Shown: one piece after another, positions 41,351 to 50,744 of the stretch
Layout of the letters: every line of letters starts with the position of its first letter
Numbering within the stretch: position 1 is the stretch's first letter
Assembly: GCF_009663685.2 (NCBI RefSeq)
Contig: NZ_RCOG02000032.1
Location: 1,382-65,381, forward strand
DNA from: Cupriavidus sp. U2
Lineage (GTDB): Bacteria > Pseudomonadota > Gammaproteobacteria > Burkholderiales > Burkholderiaceae
Length of the DNA: 64,000 nucleotides
Direction: 5' to 3'
Notes under the pieces: model-generated
Told to the model about the DNA's origin: nothing
Seen by the model: the letters and a program-made list of their open reading frames with translations, nothing else
Databases searched by the model: none
Translations under genes and position numbers: made by a program

Positions 41351-42610
41351 ATGTCGACCGTTCCGCCTTCTCCCGCCCTGCGGTCCGCGCGGCCGCCAGA
41401 GGCCAGCGCGCTGACCCCTGACGCCGATCCTGCCGGCGACACGGTTAGTGCCATGCCGGACGCCGCCCTGACGGGGCCGATGCCGGGTGCCGCGGCGGCA
41501 CCCGTCACCACTTCCGATTACACCCCCCCGGGCTGGACCCAGTCACTTGGGCGCGCCAGTTCGGCGCTGATCGTCCTGGCCACGCTGGCGTCGCTGTACG
41601 CGCTGCATGTCGCCACCGCGTTCATCGTCCCGGTGGTGCTGGCCATCATCCTTGCCTATCTGCTCGATCCGCTCGTGGACCTGCTTCAGCGCCGTCACAT
41701 TCCTCGCGCCATCGGCGCCACGCTGGTGCTGCTGAGCCTGATGGCGCTGGCGTTGAGCTGTGCCTATCTGCTGCAGGGGCAGGTGTCGTCGATCGTCGAT
41801 CGCCTGCCGGAGATCGCCAGCAAGCTGTCGCGTTCGGTGGGGGCGCTGATGAGCGGCGACGACTCCGTGGTGCAGAAGGTGCGCCGCGCCGCCACCATCC
41901 TCAGCGGCACCGGGCAGCTTCCCGCCCCCAAGGGCGCCCCGGTGGTGGTGGAGCGCACCGCCGACAACTTCAGCAACATGGTGTGGGCGGGCTGGGTCAG
42001 TGCCTTTGCGCTGATGGCCCAGTCGGTGGTGGTGCTGTTCCTGACGTGGTTCCTGCTGCTGACGGGCGACATGTTCAAGCGCAAGTTCATCAAGATGGCC
42101 GGCAAGACATTGAGCCAGAAGAAGATCAACGTGCATATGCTGGACGAGATCAACCGGCAGGTGCAGCGGTACATGATCATGCTGCTGGTCACCAACGCCT
42201 CGCTGGGCTTCTGCATTTATCTGCTGCTGAAGTATCTGTCGATCGACAATGCCGGCACCTGGGCGCTGGTGGCGGCCGTCCTGCACCTGGTGCCCTACTT
42301 CGGTTCGCTGGTGGTGGCTGTGTGTCTGGGCGTGGCCGGGTTCATGCAATCGGGCACACTGGCCGTGGCGGCTGCGGCGGCAGGCGGATCGATGGTGATC
42401 GCCACGCTGATCGGCAACGGCATGACCACGTGGATGACAGGCCGGATGGCGCGCATGAATCCGGTCGCCGTCTTTGTGTCGCTACTGCTGTTCACGTGGC
42501 TCTGGGGCACCTGGGGCATGCTGCTGGCGATACCGCTGGCGGTCATCGCCAAGGTGGTGGCCGATCACGTCGAGGGCCTCGAAGTCATTGCCGAATTTCT
42601 TGGCGAGTAA
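41351..42610 (+). CDS. AI-2E family (PerM/YdiK-type) transporter
   Basis: 419 aa. A disordered Pro/Ala-rich N-terminus of about 60 residues, then spans in the AI-2E (PF01594) pattern: HVATAFIVPVVLAIILAYLL with DPLVDLLQRRHIPRAIGATL, a large periplasmic loop, FLTWFLLLTGDMFKRKFI, and the C-terminal LHLVPYFGSLVVAVCLGV and LWGTWGMLLAIPLAVIAKVV. The family includes the reported AI-2 exporter TqsA and Na+/H+ antiporters, so the substrate is open. Confidence 0.85.
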   Translation: MSTVPPSPALRSARPPEASALTPDADPAGDTVSAMPDAALTGPMPGAAAAPVTTSDYTPPGWTQSLGRASSALIVLATLASLYALHVATAFIVPVVLAIILAYLLDPLVDLLQRRHIPRAIGATLVLLSLMALALSCAYLLQGQVSSIVDRLPEIASKLSRSVGALMSGDDSVVQKVRRAATILSGTGQLPAPKGAPVVVERTADNFSNMVWAGWVSAFALMAQSVVVLFLTWFLLLTGDMFKRKFIKMAGKTLSQKKINVHMLDEINRQVQRYMIMLLVTNASLGFCIYLLLKYLSIDNAGTWALVAAVLHLVPYFGSLVVAVCLGVAGFMQSGTLAVAAAAAGGSMVIATLIGNGMTTWMTGRMARMNPVAVFVSLLLFTWLWGTWGMLLAIPLAVIAKVVADHVEGLEVIAEFLGE

Positions 42611-42658
42611 GCGACGAGGCGCCTGGGCGCATAAGGGGCCGCCCGCCGGCCGCTGACG

Positions 42659-43189
42659 TCATACCGACCGCATCACTTCGGCATGGGTGCCGCGCAGCGT
42701 GCGCATGGCATCGTCGCATTGCTGCGGCGACTCGGGATTTACCAGCACCGCCCAGCGACCGTGCTTCACCGCCTCGCGCACCGGGGTGATCACCGCCTGA
42801 TGATCGGGCCGGGCCGTGATCAGGCCGCCGCCCATCATGCCCAGCATGGCACCGATAAACGCCCCTGCGGCCGCCGATGGCCACGGATTCTGCGTGACCC
42901 ACGCGACCTGCTGCAGATACAGCACGGCCACCACCAGCAGGCCGAGGATCAGCCCGCAGGCGCCCAGCGTCAGGTGCGACCGGACGGCCGTGCGCGCCAT
43001 CCCGTGTTCGTCGGGCTCGAGCTTGCGGCCAAAGTGCGCTTCGTGCGGATGGACCAGCTTGACCTGTTTGGCGCTCAGTCCAGCGGTGTTGCAGACCAGA
43101 TCGACCGCCTGCGTGGCGTCGGCCTCGGTGTCGTAGAGTGCGGCGATTCGGGTATTGGCCGCCTCGCCTGAGATCAGATTGCCTGTCAT
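42659..43189 (-). CDS. Membrane protein with glycine-rich spans
   Basis: 176 aa from ATG 43189 (GGAG seven bases upstream); the longer frame to 43285 is not supported. Residues 15-45 (RIAALYDTEADATQAVDLVC) look like the small ferredoxin-like domain found at the start of stress-type membrane proteins. Two membrane spans follow (LGACGLILGLLVVAVLYL; AAAGAFIGAMLGMMGGGLIT), the second a glycine zipper. The C-terminus has VITPVREAVKHGRWAVLVNP. Convergent with the AI-2E gene. Family name uncertain; function unknown. Confidence 0.65.
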   Translation of the reverse strand: MTGNLISGEAANTRIAALYDTEADATQAVDLVCNTAGLSAKQVKLVHPHEAHFGRKLEPDEHGMARTAVRSHLTLGACGLILGLLVVAVLYLQQVAWVTQNPWPSAAAGAFIGAMLGMMGGGLITARPDHQAVITPVREAVKHGRWAVLVNPESPQQCDDAMRTLRGTHAEVMRSV

Positions 43190-43492
43190 GTCTGGGCTCC
43201 TTTGTGCCGGACGCATCGACCGGACGCTTCCTGGATGGCCCTCCCTTCCAGATTTCTCATGTTTCTTCTGTGTTCCCCGTTCCATCGTAGCGTTCGCGCC
43301 GCTTTCGCCACGTCGGCATGCGGCCGCACGGGTCTGTAGGACGACGCCGAAAACGGGCCGATGTCAGAGTTTCGGCAGGCAAAATTTGGTGCATCGCAGA
43401 ATGACGCGCCCGCTTCCGTCGCCTATAAATCAACGGCTGTCGCGCGCACCGAGGTTTCATGACACAAAACCTGAACCGGAGGAGACGCATAC

Positions 43493-44278
43493 GTGACCGT
43501 CCAGAGCACATCGCTGCAGAAGGCCTGCCGGCTGCTGCGCGCGCTGTCGGACAACCGCAATGCCCGGCTGACCGACCTGGCTGCCGCCGCGCAGGTCGAC
43601 AAGGCGTCGGCCCTGCGGCTGCTCGACACGCTGATGGCCGAAGGCATGGTCGAGCGCGACCCGGCCACCAAGGCGTTTTCGCCGGGACGCGAATGGCTGA
43701 CCCTGCAGGCGGCCGCACAGCGCCGGCTCGACATGCGGCCGCTGGCGCGCCCCGCCCTGATCCGGCTGGCCCATACATTTGAAGATTCGGCGATTCTCTC
43801 GGTGCCTGGCGGCTGGGAATCCGTGTGCCTGGATTTGCGCCTGGGCACATTCCCGATCCGCGCCAATTACCTCGATGTCGGCAGCCGCCGCCCGCTCGGC
43901 GTGGGGGCGGGCAGCCTGGCGCTGCTGGCCGCGCTGCCCGACGACGAGATCGACGCGGTGCTGGCGTGCATCGCCCCATCGCTGAAGCGCTATCCCCGGA
44001 TCGATGCCGACATGCTGCGCCGCCACGTGGAAACCACGCGCGCGCGCGGCTATGCCGTGCTGCTGGATGTCGTGGTCGAGCGCATGGGCGGCATCGGCAT
44101 CGCCCTGCCCGGCCCGGACGGCTATCCGCTGGGGGCCATCAGCATTGCCGCCCTCAACGAACGCATTACCGAACGCGAGGCCGCACTGGCCCGCGCGCTG
44201 CGCCGCGAGGCCGACGCCATCGCCGCCACCTGGCGCCATCCCACCCGCCAACCACAGGCACAACCGAAGGAGGCTTGA
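43493..44278 (+). CDS. IclR-family transcription regulator
   Basis: 261 aa from GTG 43493 (GGAGGAGACGCATAC upstream). N-terminal winged HTH (SLQKACRLLRALSDNRNARL; AAAAQVDKASALRLLDTLMA EGMVERDPATKAFSPG) and an IclR effector domain (RANYLDVGSRRPLGVGAGSL; GGIGIALPGPDGYPLGAISI). It is the first gene of, and on the same strand as, the cyclase, binding-protein and thiolase cluster, which starts three bases downstream, so it very likely regulates that operon and itself. Confidence 0.88.
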   Translation: MTVQSTSLQKACRLLRALSDNRNARLTDLAAAAQVDKASALRLLDTLMAEGMVERDPATKAFSPGREWLTLQAAAQRRLDMRPLARPALIRLAHTFEDSAILSVPGGWESVCLDLRLGTFPIRANYLDVGSRRPLGVGAGSLALLAALPDDEIDAVLACIAPSLKRYPRIDADMLRRHVETTRARGYAVLLDVVVERMGGIGIALPGPDGYPLGAISIAALNERITEREAALARALRREADAIAATWRHPTRQPQAQPKEA

Positions 44279-44281
44279 AGC

Positions 44282-45340
44282 ATGCGCTGGAAGCAACGTC
44301 CAGAAGGCTCAAACTGGGGCGATTTCGGGCCCGACGATCAACTGGGCCGCGTCAACCTGATCGGCCCGGAACAGGTGGTCAAGGGCGCCCGCGAGATCCA
44401 GGCCGGCATCAGCTTCTGCCTGTCGATGCCGCTGGACTATCCCGGCGGCAACAAGCTCAACCCCCGCCGGCATCCGCCGCAGCTACGGCCCACCTTCCGC
44501 GACGACATCCCGTACCTGAATTTCCCGCTGGCCAAGGTCAACCCGGCCGCCACCGACGTGATCAGCGACGACCAGGTGCTGCTGTGCCTGCAGTATTCGA
44601 CGCAATGGGATTCGCTGGCGCACGTGGGCGCGCTGTTCGATGCCGACGGCGACGGCCGGCCCGAACGCGTCTACTACAACGGCTACCGCGCCAACGCCGA
44701 TATCGTGGGCCCGGTGGACTACGCCGAGGATGACCACTTCGAGGCGCACGACTGCGGCCACGGCCACGGCAGCCACGCCGACGCGCTCGGCATCGAGAAC
44801 TTCGCCGTCAAGGGCATGCAGGGCCGCGGCGTGCTGGTGGACCTGGCCGATGTCTTCGGCACGGACTTCCGCAATGTCGGCTATGACGACCTGATGCGCG
44901 CCATGGAGGCCCACCGCGTGGAAGTGGAGCGCGGCGACATGCTGCTGTTGCGCACCGGCTTTGCCGAGGTGGTGCTGTCGATGCAGCGCAATCCCGACGA
45001 AGCCGTGCTGCACCACAGCTGCGCCGCCCTGAACGGCCGCGACAACCGGCTGCTGAACTGGATTACCGACGCTGGCATTGCCGCCCTGATCGCCGACAAC
45101 TACGCCGTCGAACGCTTCCCGGCGTTGCCCCCGCCCGACGACACCAGCGCCCATCCGCTGCTGCCGCTGCACCACCACTGCCTGTTCAAGCTGGGGCTGC
45201 CGCTGGGCGAACTCTGGTACCTGCGCGAACTGGCCGACTGGCTGCGGGCCCATCGGCGTACCCGCTTCATGCTGACCGCGCCGCCGCTGCGGCTGCCCGG
45301 GGCCGTCGGGTCGCCGACCACGCCGATCGCAACCGTATAG
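44282..45340 (+). CDS. Cyclase-family metal hydrolase (kynurenine-formamidase-like)
   Basis: 352 aa. Cyclase (PF04199) pattern: WGDFGPDDQLGRVNLIGPEQ near the N-terminus, QWDSLAHVGALFDADGDGRP, the metal-site segment HDCGHGHGSHADALGIENFA, and GRGVLVDLADVFG. Then ERGDMLLLRTGFAEV and C-terminal HPLLPLHHHCLFKLGLPLGE. The subfamily of about 340-350 aa is uncharacterised; relatives hydrolyse amides or lactones with a His/Asp-bound metal. The canonical HxGTHxDxP appears as HGSHADAL. A ring-opening step on the compound imported by the next gene's product is plausible. Confidence 0.75.
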   Translation: MRWKQRPEGSNWGDFGPDDQLGRVNLIGPEQVVKGAREIQAGISFCLSMPLDYPGGNKLNPRRHPPQLRPTFRDDIPYLNFPLAKVNPAATDVISDDQVLLCLQYSTQWDSLAHVGALFDADGDGRPERVYYNGYRANADIVGPVDYAEDDHFEAHDCGHGHGSHADALGIENFAVKGMQGRGVLVDLADVFGTDFRNVGYDDLMRAMEAHRVEVERGDMLLLRTGFAEVVLSMQRNPDEAVLHHSCAALNGRDNRLLNWITDAGIAALIADNYAVERFPALPPPDDTSAHPLLPLHHHCLFKLGLPLGELWYLRELADWLRAHRRTRFMLTAPPLRLPGAVGSPTTPIATV

Positions 45341-45358
45341 CACGGGGCGGATACCAGG

Positions 45359-45389
45359 CTCCCCTCTCCCACATTGCGGGAGAGGGGAG
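45359..45389. repeat. CCCCTCTCCC/GGGAGAGGGG interspersed palindrome
   Basis: Perfect 12-bp stem CTCCCCTCTCCC (45359-45370) / GGGAGAGGGGAG (45378-45389), loop ACATTGC, in the 80-bp gap between the cyclase and binding-protein genes. As mRNA it would form a stable hairpin inside the operon and could tune relative expression. Confidence 0.75.
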
Positions 45390-45421
45390 AAAACAGATGA
45401 CATAACAAGACGGAGGAGACT

Positions 45422-46645
45422 ATGACATCAACCTTGAAACTGATCGCTGCCGCTGCGCTGGCCGTGGCATCGCTAGCCGCCCACGCCCAGCCCAAGGCCG
45501 GCATTTCCGACGATGTCGTGAAGATCGGCCTGCTGCTGGACATGAGCGGGCTCTATGCCGATGTCACGGGCCGGGGCAGCGCCACGGCGGCCCAGATGGC
45601 CATCGACGACTACGGCGGCAAGGTGCTAGGCAAGAAGGTGGAGCTGGTGGTGGTGGATCACCAGAACAAGGCCGACATCGCCGCCAACAAGGCGCGCGAA
45701 TGGTTCGACCAGGACAAGGTCGATGCCATCCTGGACGTGGCCGCGTCGGCGCCGGCGCTGGCCGTGCTGGACGTGGCCCGGCAGAAGAACAGGATCGTGG
45801 TGTTCTCTGGCCCGGGCACCGAGCGCATTACCAATGATCTCTGCACGCCGGTTTCTGTCCACTATGCCTATGACACCTACGCGCTGGCCAACACCACGGC
45901 CCGCGCGATGGTCCAGCGCGGCGGCAAGACCTGGTTCTTCCTGACGGCCGACTACGCGTTCGGCCACACGCTGCAGCAATCGGCCACGACGGTGGTGCAA
46001 GAGGCCGGTGGCCAGGTGCTGGGCGCGGCCCGGCATCCGATCAACACCAGCGACTTTGCCTCGTACCTGCTGCAGGCCCAGGCCAGCAAGGCGCAGGTGG
46101 TGGGCCTGGCCAACGCGGGCGGCGACACCGTCAATGCCATCAAGGCCGCGTCGGAATTCGGGCTGACGAAGAACGGCACCCAGAAGATGGCCGGCCTGCT
46201 GCTCTATATCAACGATATCCACGCCATCGGCCTGAAGACGGCGCAGGGGCTGGTGCTGACCGAGGCGTTCTACTGGGACATGAACGACGCCACGCGGGCC
46301 TGGTCACGCAAGTACTTCGACAAGGTCAGGAAGATGCCGAACATGAGCCAGGCCGGCGTCTATTCGTCAGTCACGCACTACCTGAAGGCCGTGCAGGCGG
46401 CCGGTACCGACGAGACCGCCGCCGTGATGAAGCAGATGAAGGCGCTGCCAATCCAGGACTTTTTCGCCAAAAACGGCCGCATCCGCGAGGACGGCCGCAT
46501 GATCCACGACATGTACCTGTTCGAGGTCAAGAAGCCCGAAGAATCGAAGTACCCGTGGGACTACTACAAGCTGCTGGCCACGGTGCCCGGCGACCAGGCG
46601 TTCATGCCGGTAGCCAGGTCGCAGTGCCCGCTGCTCAGGAAATGA
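45422..46645 (+). CDS. Leu/Ile/Val-type ABC substrate-binding protein (orphan)
   Basis: 407 aa; GGAGGAGACT before the ATG. Signal peptide (LKLIAAAALAVASLAAHAQP) then a type-I periplasmic binding fold: SDDVVKIGLLLDMSGLYADV, VVVDHQNKADIAANKAREWF, VVFSGPGTERITNDLCTPVS, FFLTADYAFGHTLQQSATTV. In aromatic-acid clusters of this phylum such proteins bind aromatic or branched acids. No permease or ATPase genes accompany it, so it must borrow a transporter or work as a sensor. Its stop overlaps the thiolase start. Confidence 0.85.
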   Translation: MTSTLKLIAAAALAVASLAAHAQPKAGISDDVVKIGLLLDMSGLYADVTGRGSATAAQMAIDDYGGKVLGKKVELVVVDHQNKADIAANKAREWFDQDKVDAILDVAASAPALAVLDVARQKNRIVVFSGPGTERITNDLCTPVSVHYAYDTYALANTTARAMVQRGGKTWFFLTADYAFGHTLQQSATTVVQEAGGQVLGAARHPINTSDFASYLLQAQASKAQVVGLANAGGDTVNAIKAASEFGLTKNGTQKMAGLLLYINDIHAIGLKTAQGLVLTEAFYWDMNDATRAWSRKYFDKVRKMPNMSQAGVYSSVTHYLKAVQAAGTDETAAVMKQMKALPIQDFFAKNGRIREDGRMIHDMYLFEVKKPEESKYPWDYYKLLATVPGDQAFMPVARSQCPLLRK

Positions 46646-47811
46646 CCGCTGCGGTGACCGCTGCCTTGGCGATACCGGGCTACGTGCGCGGGGCGGGCAA
46701 CACCCGCTTCGGGCGCCTGCCCGGCAGCTCCCCGCTGACGCTGATGGCACAGGCCGCCGATGCCGCGCTGGATGCCGCGCGGCTGGCGCGCGCCGAGGTG
46801 GACGGCGTGCTGTGCGGCTACGCCACCACGCTGCCGCACCTGATGCTGGCCGACCGTTTCTGCGAATTCGCGTCGCTGCAGCCGGCCTATGCCCATGGCA
46901 TGGCCGGCGGCGGCGCCACGGGCGGGCTGATGGCGATGCTCGCGCATGATCTGGTGCGCGCTGGCCGTTGCCGCAACGTGCTGGTGGTGGCCGGCGAGAA
47001 CCGCCTCAGCGGCCAGAGCCGCGATCAGTCGGTACAGACGCTGGCGCAGGTGGGCGAGCCCGAGATCGAAGTGCCGAACGGCGCGTCGGTGCCGGCCTAC
47101 TACGCGCTGCTGGCTTCGCGCTACCTGCACGAGGTGGGCCTGGATGCCGATGCACTGTCTGACTTCGCGGTGCTGATGCGGCGCCATGCCGCCGCGCACC
47201 CCGACGCGCACCTGCGCGATCCGTTGTCGCTGCAGGCCGCCCGCCAGGCACGGCCGATCGCGTCGCCGCTGCGGCTGTCGGACTGCTGCCCGATCTCGGA
47301 CGGCGCCGTGGCACTGGTGGTATCGGCCGAACCGGGCACCGGCACGCCAGTACGCATCGCAGGGGCCGGCCAGGCGCATCGGCACCAGCACCTTGGCGCG
47401 CTCGACGACGTGATGCGCAGCGGCGCATCCGATGCCGCCGGGCGCGCCTTGGCCGAAGCCGGCTGCGCGCTGGCCGATATCGACTATCTGGCGATCTACG
47501 ACTCGTTCACGATCACGCTGGTCATGCTGCTGGAGGAGATCGGCATCGCCCCGCGCGGCCAGGCCGTCGCCCGGCTGCGTGCCGGCGATTTCGACGCCGA
47601 TGGCGCGTTGCCGCTCAACACGCATGGCGGACTGCTGGCGTTTGGCCATTCGGGCGTGGCGGGCGGATTGATGCACCTTGCCGAAGCGGCGCGCCAGCTG
47701 GCCGGCCGGGCCGGCGCCCGGCAATTGCCGCAGCCTCGGAAGCGCGCCTTGTTTCATGCCGATGGCGGCGTACTGTCGTCGCATGTGAGCCTGATCCTGG
47801 AGACCGCATGA
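46642..47811 (+). CDS. Thiolase-fold protein (SCP-x/Ltp2-like) without the nucleophilic Cys
   Basis: 389 aa from the ATG overlapping the previous stop. Thiolase fold: YVRGAGNTRFGRLPG at the start, AHGMAGGGATGGLMAMLAHD where classical thiolases have the catalytic C-G-S-G, LVVAGENRLSG, and NTHGGLLAFGHSGVAGGLMH with the conserved GH. The active-site Cys is absent and replaced by the GGA(S/T)G form known from the SCP-x-like group. In the best-studied cases (steroid Ltp2) this type pairs with a DUF35 protein and works as a retro-aldolase. The next gene encodes a DUF35 protein, overlapping by 4 bp. Confidence 0.75.
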   Translation: MTAAVTAALAIPGYVRGAGNTRFGRLPGSSPLTLMAQAADAALDAARLARAEVDGVLCGYATTLPHLMLADRFCEFASLQPAYAHGMAGGGATGGLMAMLAHDLVRAGRCRNVLVVAGENRLSGQSRDQSVQTLAQVGEPEIEVPNGASVPAYYALLASRYLHEVGLDADALSDFAVLMRRHAAAHPDAHLRDPLSLQAARQARPIASPLRLSDCCPISDGAVALVVSAEPGTGTPVRIAGAGQAHRHQHLGALDDVMRSGASDAAGRALAEAGCALADIDYLAIYDSFTITLVMLLEEIGIAPRGQAVARLRAGDFDADGALPLNTHGGLLAFGHSGVAGGLMHLAEAARQLAGRAGARQLPQPRKRALFHADGGVLSSHVSLILETA

Positions 47812-48176
47812 GCGAACCGCCATCCCAATCCCCCTACACCGAAGGCCTGGCCGCTGGCGTGGTGCGCTACCAGACCTGCGAGATCTGCGGCGCCTGGCAG
47901 CCGCTGCAGCGCCATGCCTGCCGCACCTGCGGCAGCCGGCAACTGGCCTGGCGCGATGGCAACGGCCAGGCCACCGTCTACGCGGTGACCGAGGTGTTCC
48001 GGGCGCCCACCGAAGCCTTCCAGGCGCTGGTGCCTTACAGGCTGGTGCTGGCGACCCTCGATGAAGGCCCGCGCGTGATGGGCCACGCCGACCCGGGCAT
48101 CGCCATCGGCGACCGGGTGCGCGCCGGGGTGTTCCACCACGCCGGGCAGCCGCTGCTGCGTTTTTCCCGGATTTGA
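47808..48176 (+). CDS. DUF35 zinc-ribbon/OB-fold partner of the thiolase homologue
   Basis: 122 aa; ATG overlaps the thiolase stop (ATGA). N-terminal rubredoxin-like zinc ribbon (YQTCEICGAWQPLQRHACRT CGS) followed by an OB fold (VYAVTEVFRAPTEAFQALVP YRLVLATLDEGPRVMGH). DUF35 proteins form complexes with thiolase-fold enzymes and help position acyl-CoA. Gene overlap strongly suggests a heteromeric complex with the upstream protein. Confidence 0.85.
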   Translation: MSEPPSQSPYTEGLAAGVVRYQTCEICGAWQPLQRHACRTCGSRQLAWRDGNGQATVYAVTEVFRAPTEAFQALVPYRLVLATLDEGPRVMGHADPGIAIGDRVRAGVFHHAGQPLLRFSRI

Positions 48177-48218
48177 TCTGAACAGCCATCAGAACAGCCA
48201 TCGGCAGACCTCAAAACA

Positions 48219-50297
48219 ATGTCCTCCGCCCTCTCCGCCCTGCTCTCGCCCCGTTCGGTCGCCATCGTTGGCGCGTCCGACAACATCCACAAGATTGGCG
48301 GCCGCCCGATCCATTACATGCAGACCATGGGCTATACCGGCGCCATCTATCCGGTCAACCCGCAGCGTGCATCGCTGCAGGGGCTGCGCGCGTACCCGTC
48401 GCTCGATGCGCTCCCCGAGGCGCCCGAACTGGCGGTGATCGTGGTCGCCGGTGACGCGGCCGTGCAGGCAGTGGCCGACTGCGCGCGGCTGGGCGTGGGC
48501 GCCGCCATCGTGATCGCGTCGGGCTTCGGTGAGGCAGGCGAGGCAGGCAGGCGCCAGCAGAACGAGATGGTACGCATCGCGCGGGACGGCCGGCTGCGCA
48601 TCGTCGGCCCCAACAGCCAGGGGCTGGCCAACTTTGGCAATGGCACGATCGCCAGTTTTTCGACAATGTTTATCGAGATTCCGCCGCAGGATGGCCCGGT
48701 GGCAGTGGTCAGCCAGAGCGGCGGCACGGCGGCGCTGGTCTACGGCCTGTTGCGCAACCAGGGGATCGGCGTACGGCATGTGCATGCCACCGGCAACCAG
48801 GCCGATGTGACGGTCAGCGAAATCGCGCTGGGCGTCGCGCAGGACCCCGATGTGCGCCTGCTGCTGTTGTATCTGGAAACGCTGACCGACCCGCAGACGC
48901 TGGCCGAAGCCGCTGCCGTGGCCCGCGCGCGTGGCATCCCCGTGGTGGCCGTCAAATCGGGCCGCTCGCAGGCGGGCGCCCGCGCCGCCGCATCGCACAC
49001 CGGCGCCATGGCCAACGAAGACCGCGCCGTCGATGCCTTTCTGGCCCGCCATGGCATCTGGCGCGTCGAAGACGCCCACGCGCTGGCACGCTGCGCCCCG
49101 CTCTACCTGCGCGGTTGGCAGCCCGCTGGCCGCCGGCTGGTCGTCGTCAGCAACTCGGGCGCCAGCTGCGTGATGGCCGCCGATACCGCCGATACCCTCG
49201 GCATCTCCATGGCGCCGCTGTCCGCGGCCACGCAATCCGCGCTGGCCGACCGACTGCCCGGCTTTGCGGCCACGGCCAATCCGGTGGATGTCACTGCCGC
49301 ACTGCTGACCAACAGCGGCCTGTTTGGCGACGTCCTGCCGGTGGTCGGCGCCGACCCCTCCGCCGATCTGGTCCTGCTCGACATTCCGGTGGCCGGCATG
49401 GGCTACGACGTCCCCCGATTTGCCCGCGATGCCGCCCGGTTTGCCGACCAGGCGGGCAAGCCGATCGCCGTGGCAGCGTGGCAGGACACGGTGGTCAGCC
49501 AATTCCGCGCCGCCAACGTGCCAACGTTCGTGCATGCCGCCGACGCGCTGGCCGCCTTCCATCAGCTGACCGCGCACCAGCAGCTGCTGCGCGACGTGGC
49601 GGGCGAGCCCGTCATGCCGCCGATCGTTCCGTCCAACATCGCCACGCCTTCCCGCACGCTCAGCGAGGCCGCCAGCCTGGCCCGGCTGGCCGAAGCCGGC
49701 GTGCCGGTGGTCGAGCACTACCTGTGCCAGAGCGCCGACGAAGCCGTGGCGGCGTGGCAGCGGATTGGCGCGCCGGTCGCGGTCAAGGCCAGTTCCCCGG
49801 CCGTGCCGCACAAGAGCGAACACGGCCTGGTGGCCCTGAACTGCAACAGCCGCAACGCAATTGTCGACGCCTTCCACAAGCAAACGCAGACACTCGACGC
49901 CATGCACGCCCCATGCGAAGGCGTGATCGTCGCGCGCATGTCGCGCGGCCAGCGCGAATGCATGGTCGGCGCCCACTGGGACCCGATCTTCGGCGCAGTG
50001 CTGCTGGTGGGCGACGGCGGCAAGTACGTGGAAGTGGTGCGCGACACGGCGGTGCTACTGGCCCCCGCCAGCCCAGCCGCCATCGAACGCGCGATGCGCA
50101 GCCTGCGCATGGCCCCACTGCTCGACGGCGTACGCGGCGAGGCCGCCCTCGATGTCGCCGCCCTGTGCGACGTGGCCAGCAGGGTCGGCAACCTCGTGCA
50201 CCAGGCGCGCGGCCAGATCCGCTCCGTGGATCTGAACCCGGTCATGCTGGGGGCGGAGGGGGCGCTGGTGGTAGATGGGTTGATGGAGGTGGCGTAG
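48219..50297 (+). CDS. ADP-forming acyl-CoA synthetase (CoA-binding plus ATP-grasp)
   Basis: 692 aa. N-terminal CoA-binding domain (LLSPRSVAIVGASDNIHKIG GRPIHYMQ), a succinyl-CoA-ligase-like middle (GLANFGNGTIASF; VAVVSQSGGTAALVYGLLRN), the phosphohistidine region (RAAASHTGAMANEDRAVDAF) and a C-terminal ATP-grasp domain (GAPVAVKASSPAVPHKSEHG LVALNC; GAVLLVGDGGKYVEVVRDTA VLLAP). Activates a carboxylic acid with ATP and CoA, giving ADP and phosphate. In this cluster it could load the ring-opened acid on CoA before cleavage by the thiolase-DUF35 pair. Confidence 0.88.
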   Translation: MSSALSALLSPRSVAIVGASDNIHKIGGRPIHYMQTMGYTGAIYPVNPQRASLQGLRAYPSLDALPEAPELAVIVVAGDAAVQAVADCARLGVGAAIVIASGFGEAGEAGRRQQNEMVRIARDGRLRIVGPNSQGLANFGNGTIASFSTMFIEIPPQDGPVAVVSQSGGTAALVYGLLRNQGIGVRHVHATGNQADVTVSEIALGVAQDPDVRLLLLYLETLTDPQTLAEAAAVARARGIPVVAVKSGRSQAGARAAASHTGAMANEDRAVDAFLARHGIWRVEDAHALARCAPLYLRGWQPAGRRLVVVSNSGASCVMAADTADTLGISMAPLSAATQSALADRLPGFAATANPVDVTAALLTNSGLFGDVLPVVGADPSADLVLLDIPVAGMGYDVPRFARDAARFADQAGKPIAVAAWQDTVVSQFRAANVPTFVHAADALAAFHQLTAHQQLLRDVAGEPVMPPIVPSNIATPSRTLSEAASLARLAEAGVPVVEHYLCQSADEAVAAWQRIGAPVAVKASSPAVPHKSEHGLVALNCNSRNAIVDAFHKQTQTLDAMHAPCEGVIVARMSRGQRECMVGAHWDPIFGAVLLVGDGGKYVEVVRDTAVLLAPASPAAIERAMRSLRMAPLLDGVRGEAALDVAALCDVASRVGNLVHQARGQIRSVDLNPVMLGAEGALVVDGLMEVA

Positions 50298-50744
50298 CCA
50301 TCGGCATGGATGGCTACGGGGTGTGGCGATCACGGGGCGTCACTACAGGGCGTCGCCAAGCACCATCGGTGACAAGTACCCGGGTTCGTTGATCCAACCC
50401 ACCACGGAAATCCCATAACGTCAAAGGCATCCCTGGCGCTTCGAAGCCAACATAGTCGTTTATCCAGCCCTCTACGCCGTTGTTGCACTGGATATATGTG
50501 GCGGGTGGCCAATCTTTAGCGATCATCCGGTTGCGGCGGCACTTTGTGCCCGGTTCCACCTGGACTTCCCTGGCCGCGTCGCTGCCGGCATGAGTCCCCC
50601 CCGATTGTTCACATCTCAAGACAAACTGTCAGACGATTCGATCTTCTTTGCTTTGTCGCTAATCGTTACATTTCAGGCGCCGCATCGCGCCTGAGCCCTT
50701 ACGGAGGCGCGCGTGCGCGCGTCTCACTACAAGGATAACGAAGC
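50298..50744. other. Gap between the acyl-CoA synthetase and the porin
   Basis: 447 bp. A minus-strand frame at 50314-50526 (starting MIAKDWPPATYIQCNNGVEG, then WINDYVGFEAPGMPLTLWDF) has a protein-like composition but no recognisable family and could be a gene fragment. The last 150 bp before the porin carry the likely porin promoter (an AT-richer ATTCGATCTTCTTTGCTTTG stretch near 50638) and an AAGGATAACGAAGC ribosome site. Confidence 0.4.
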
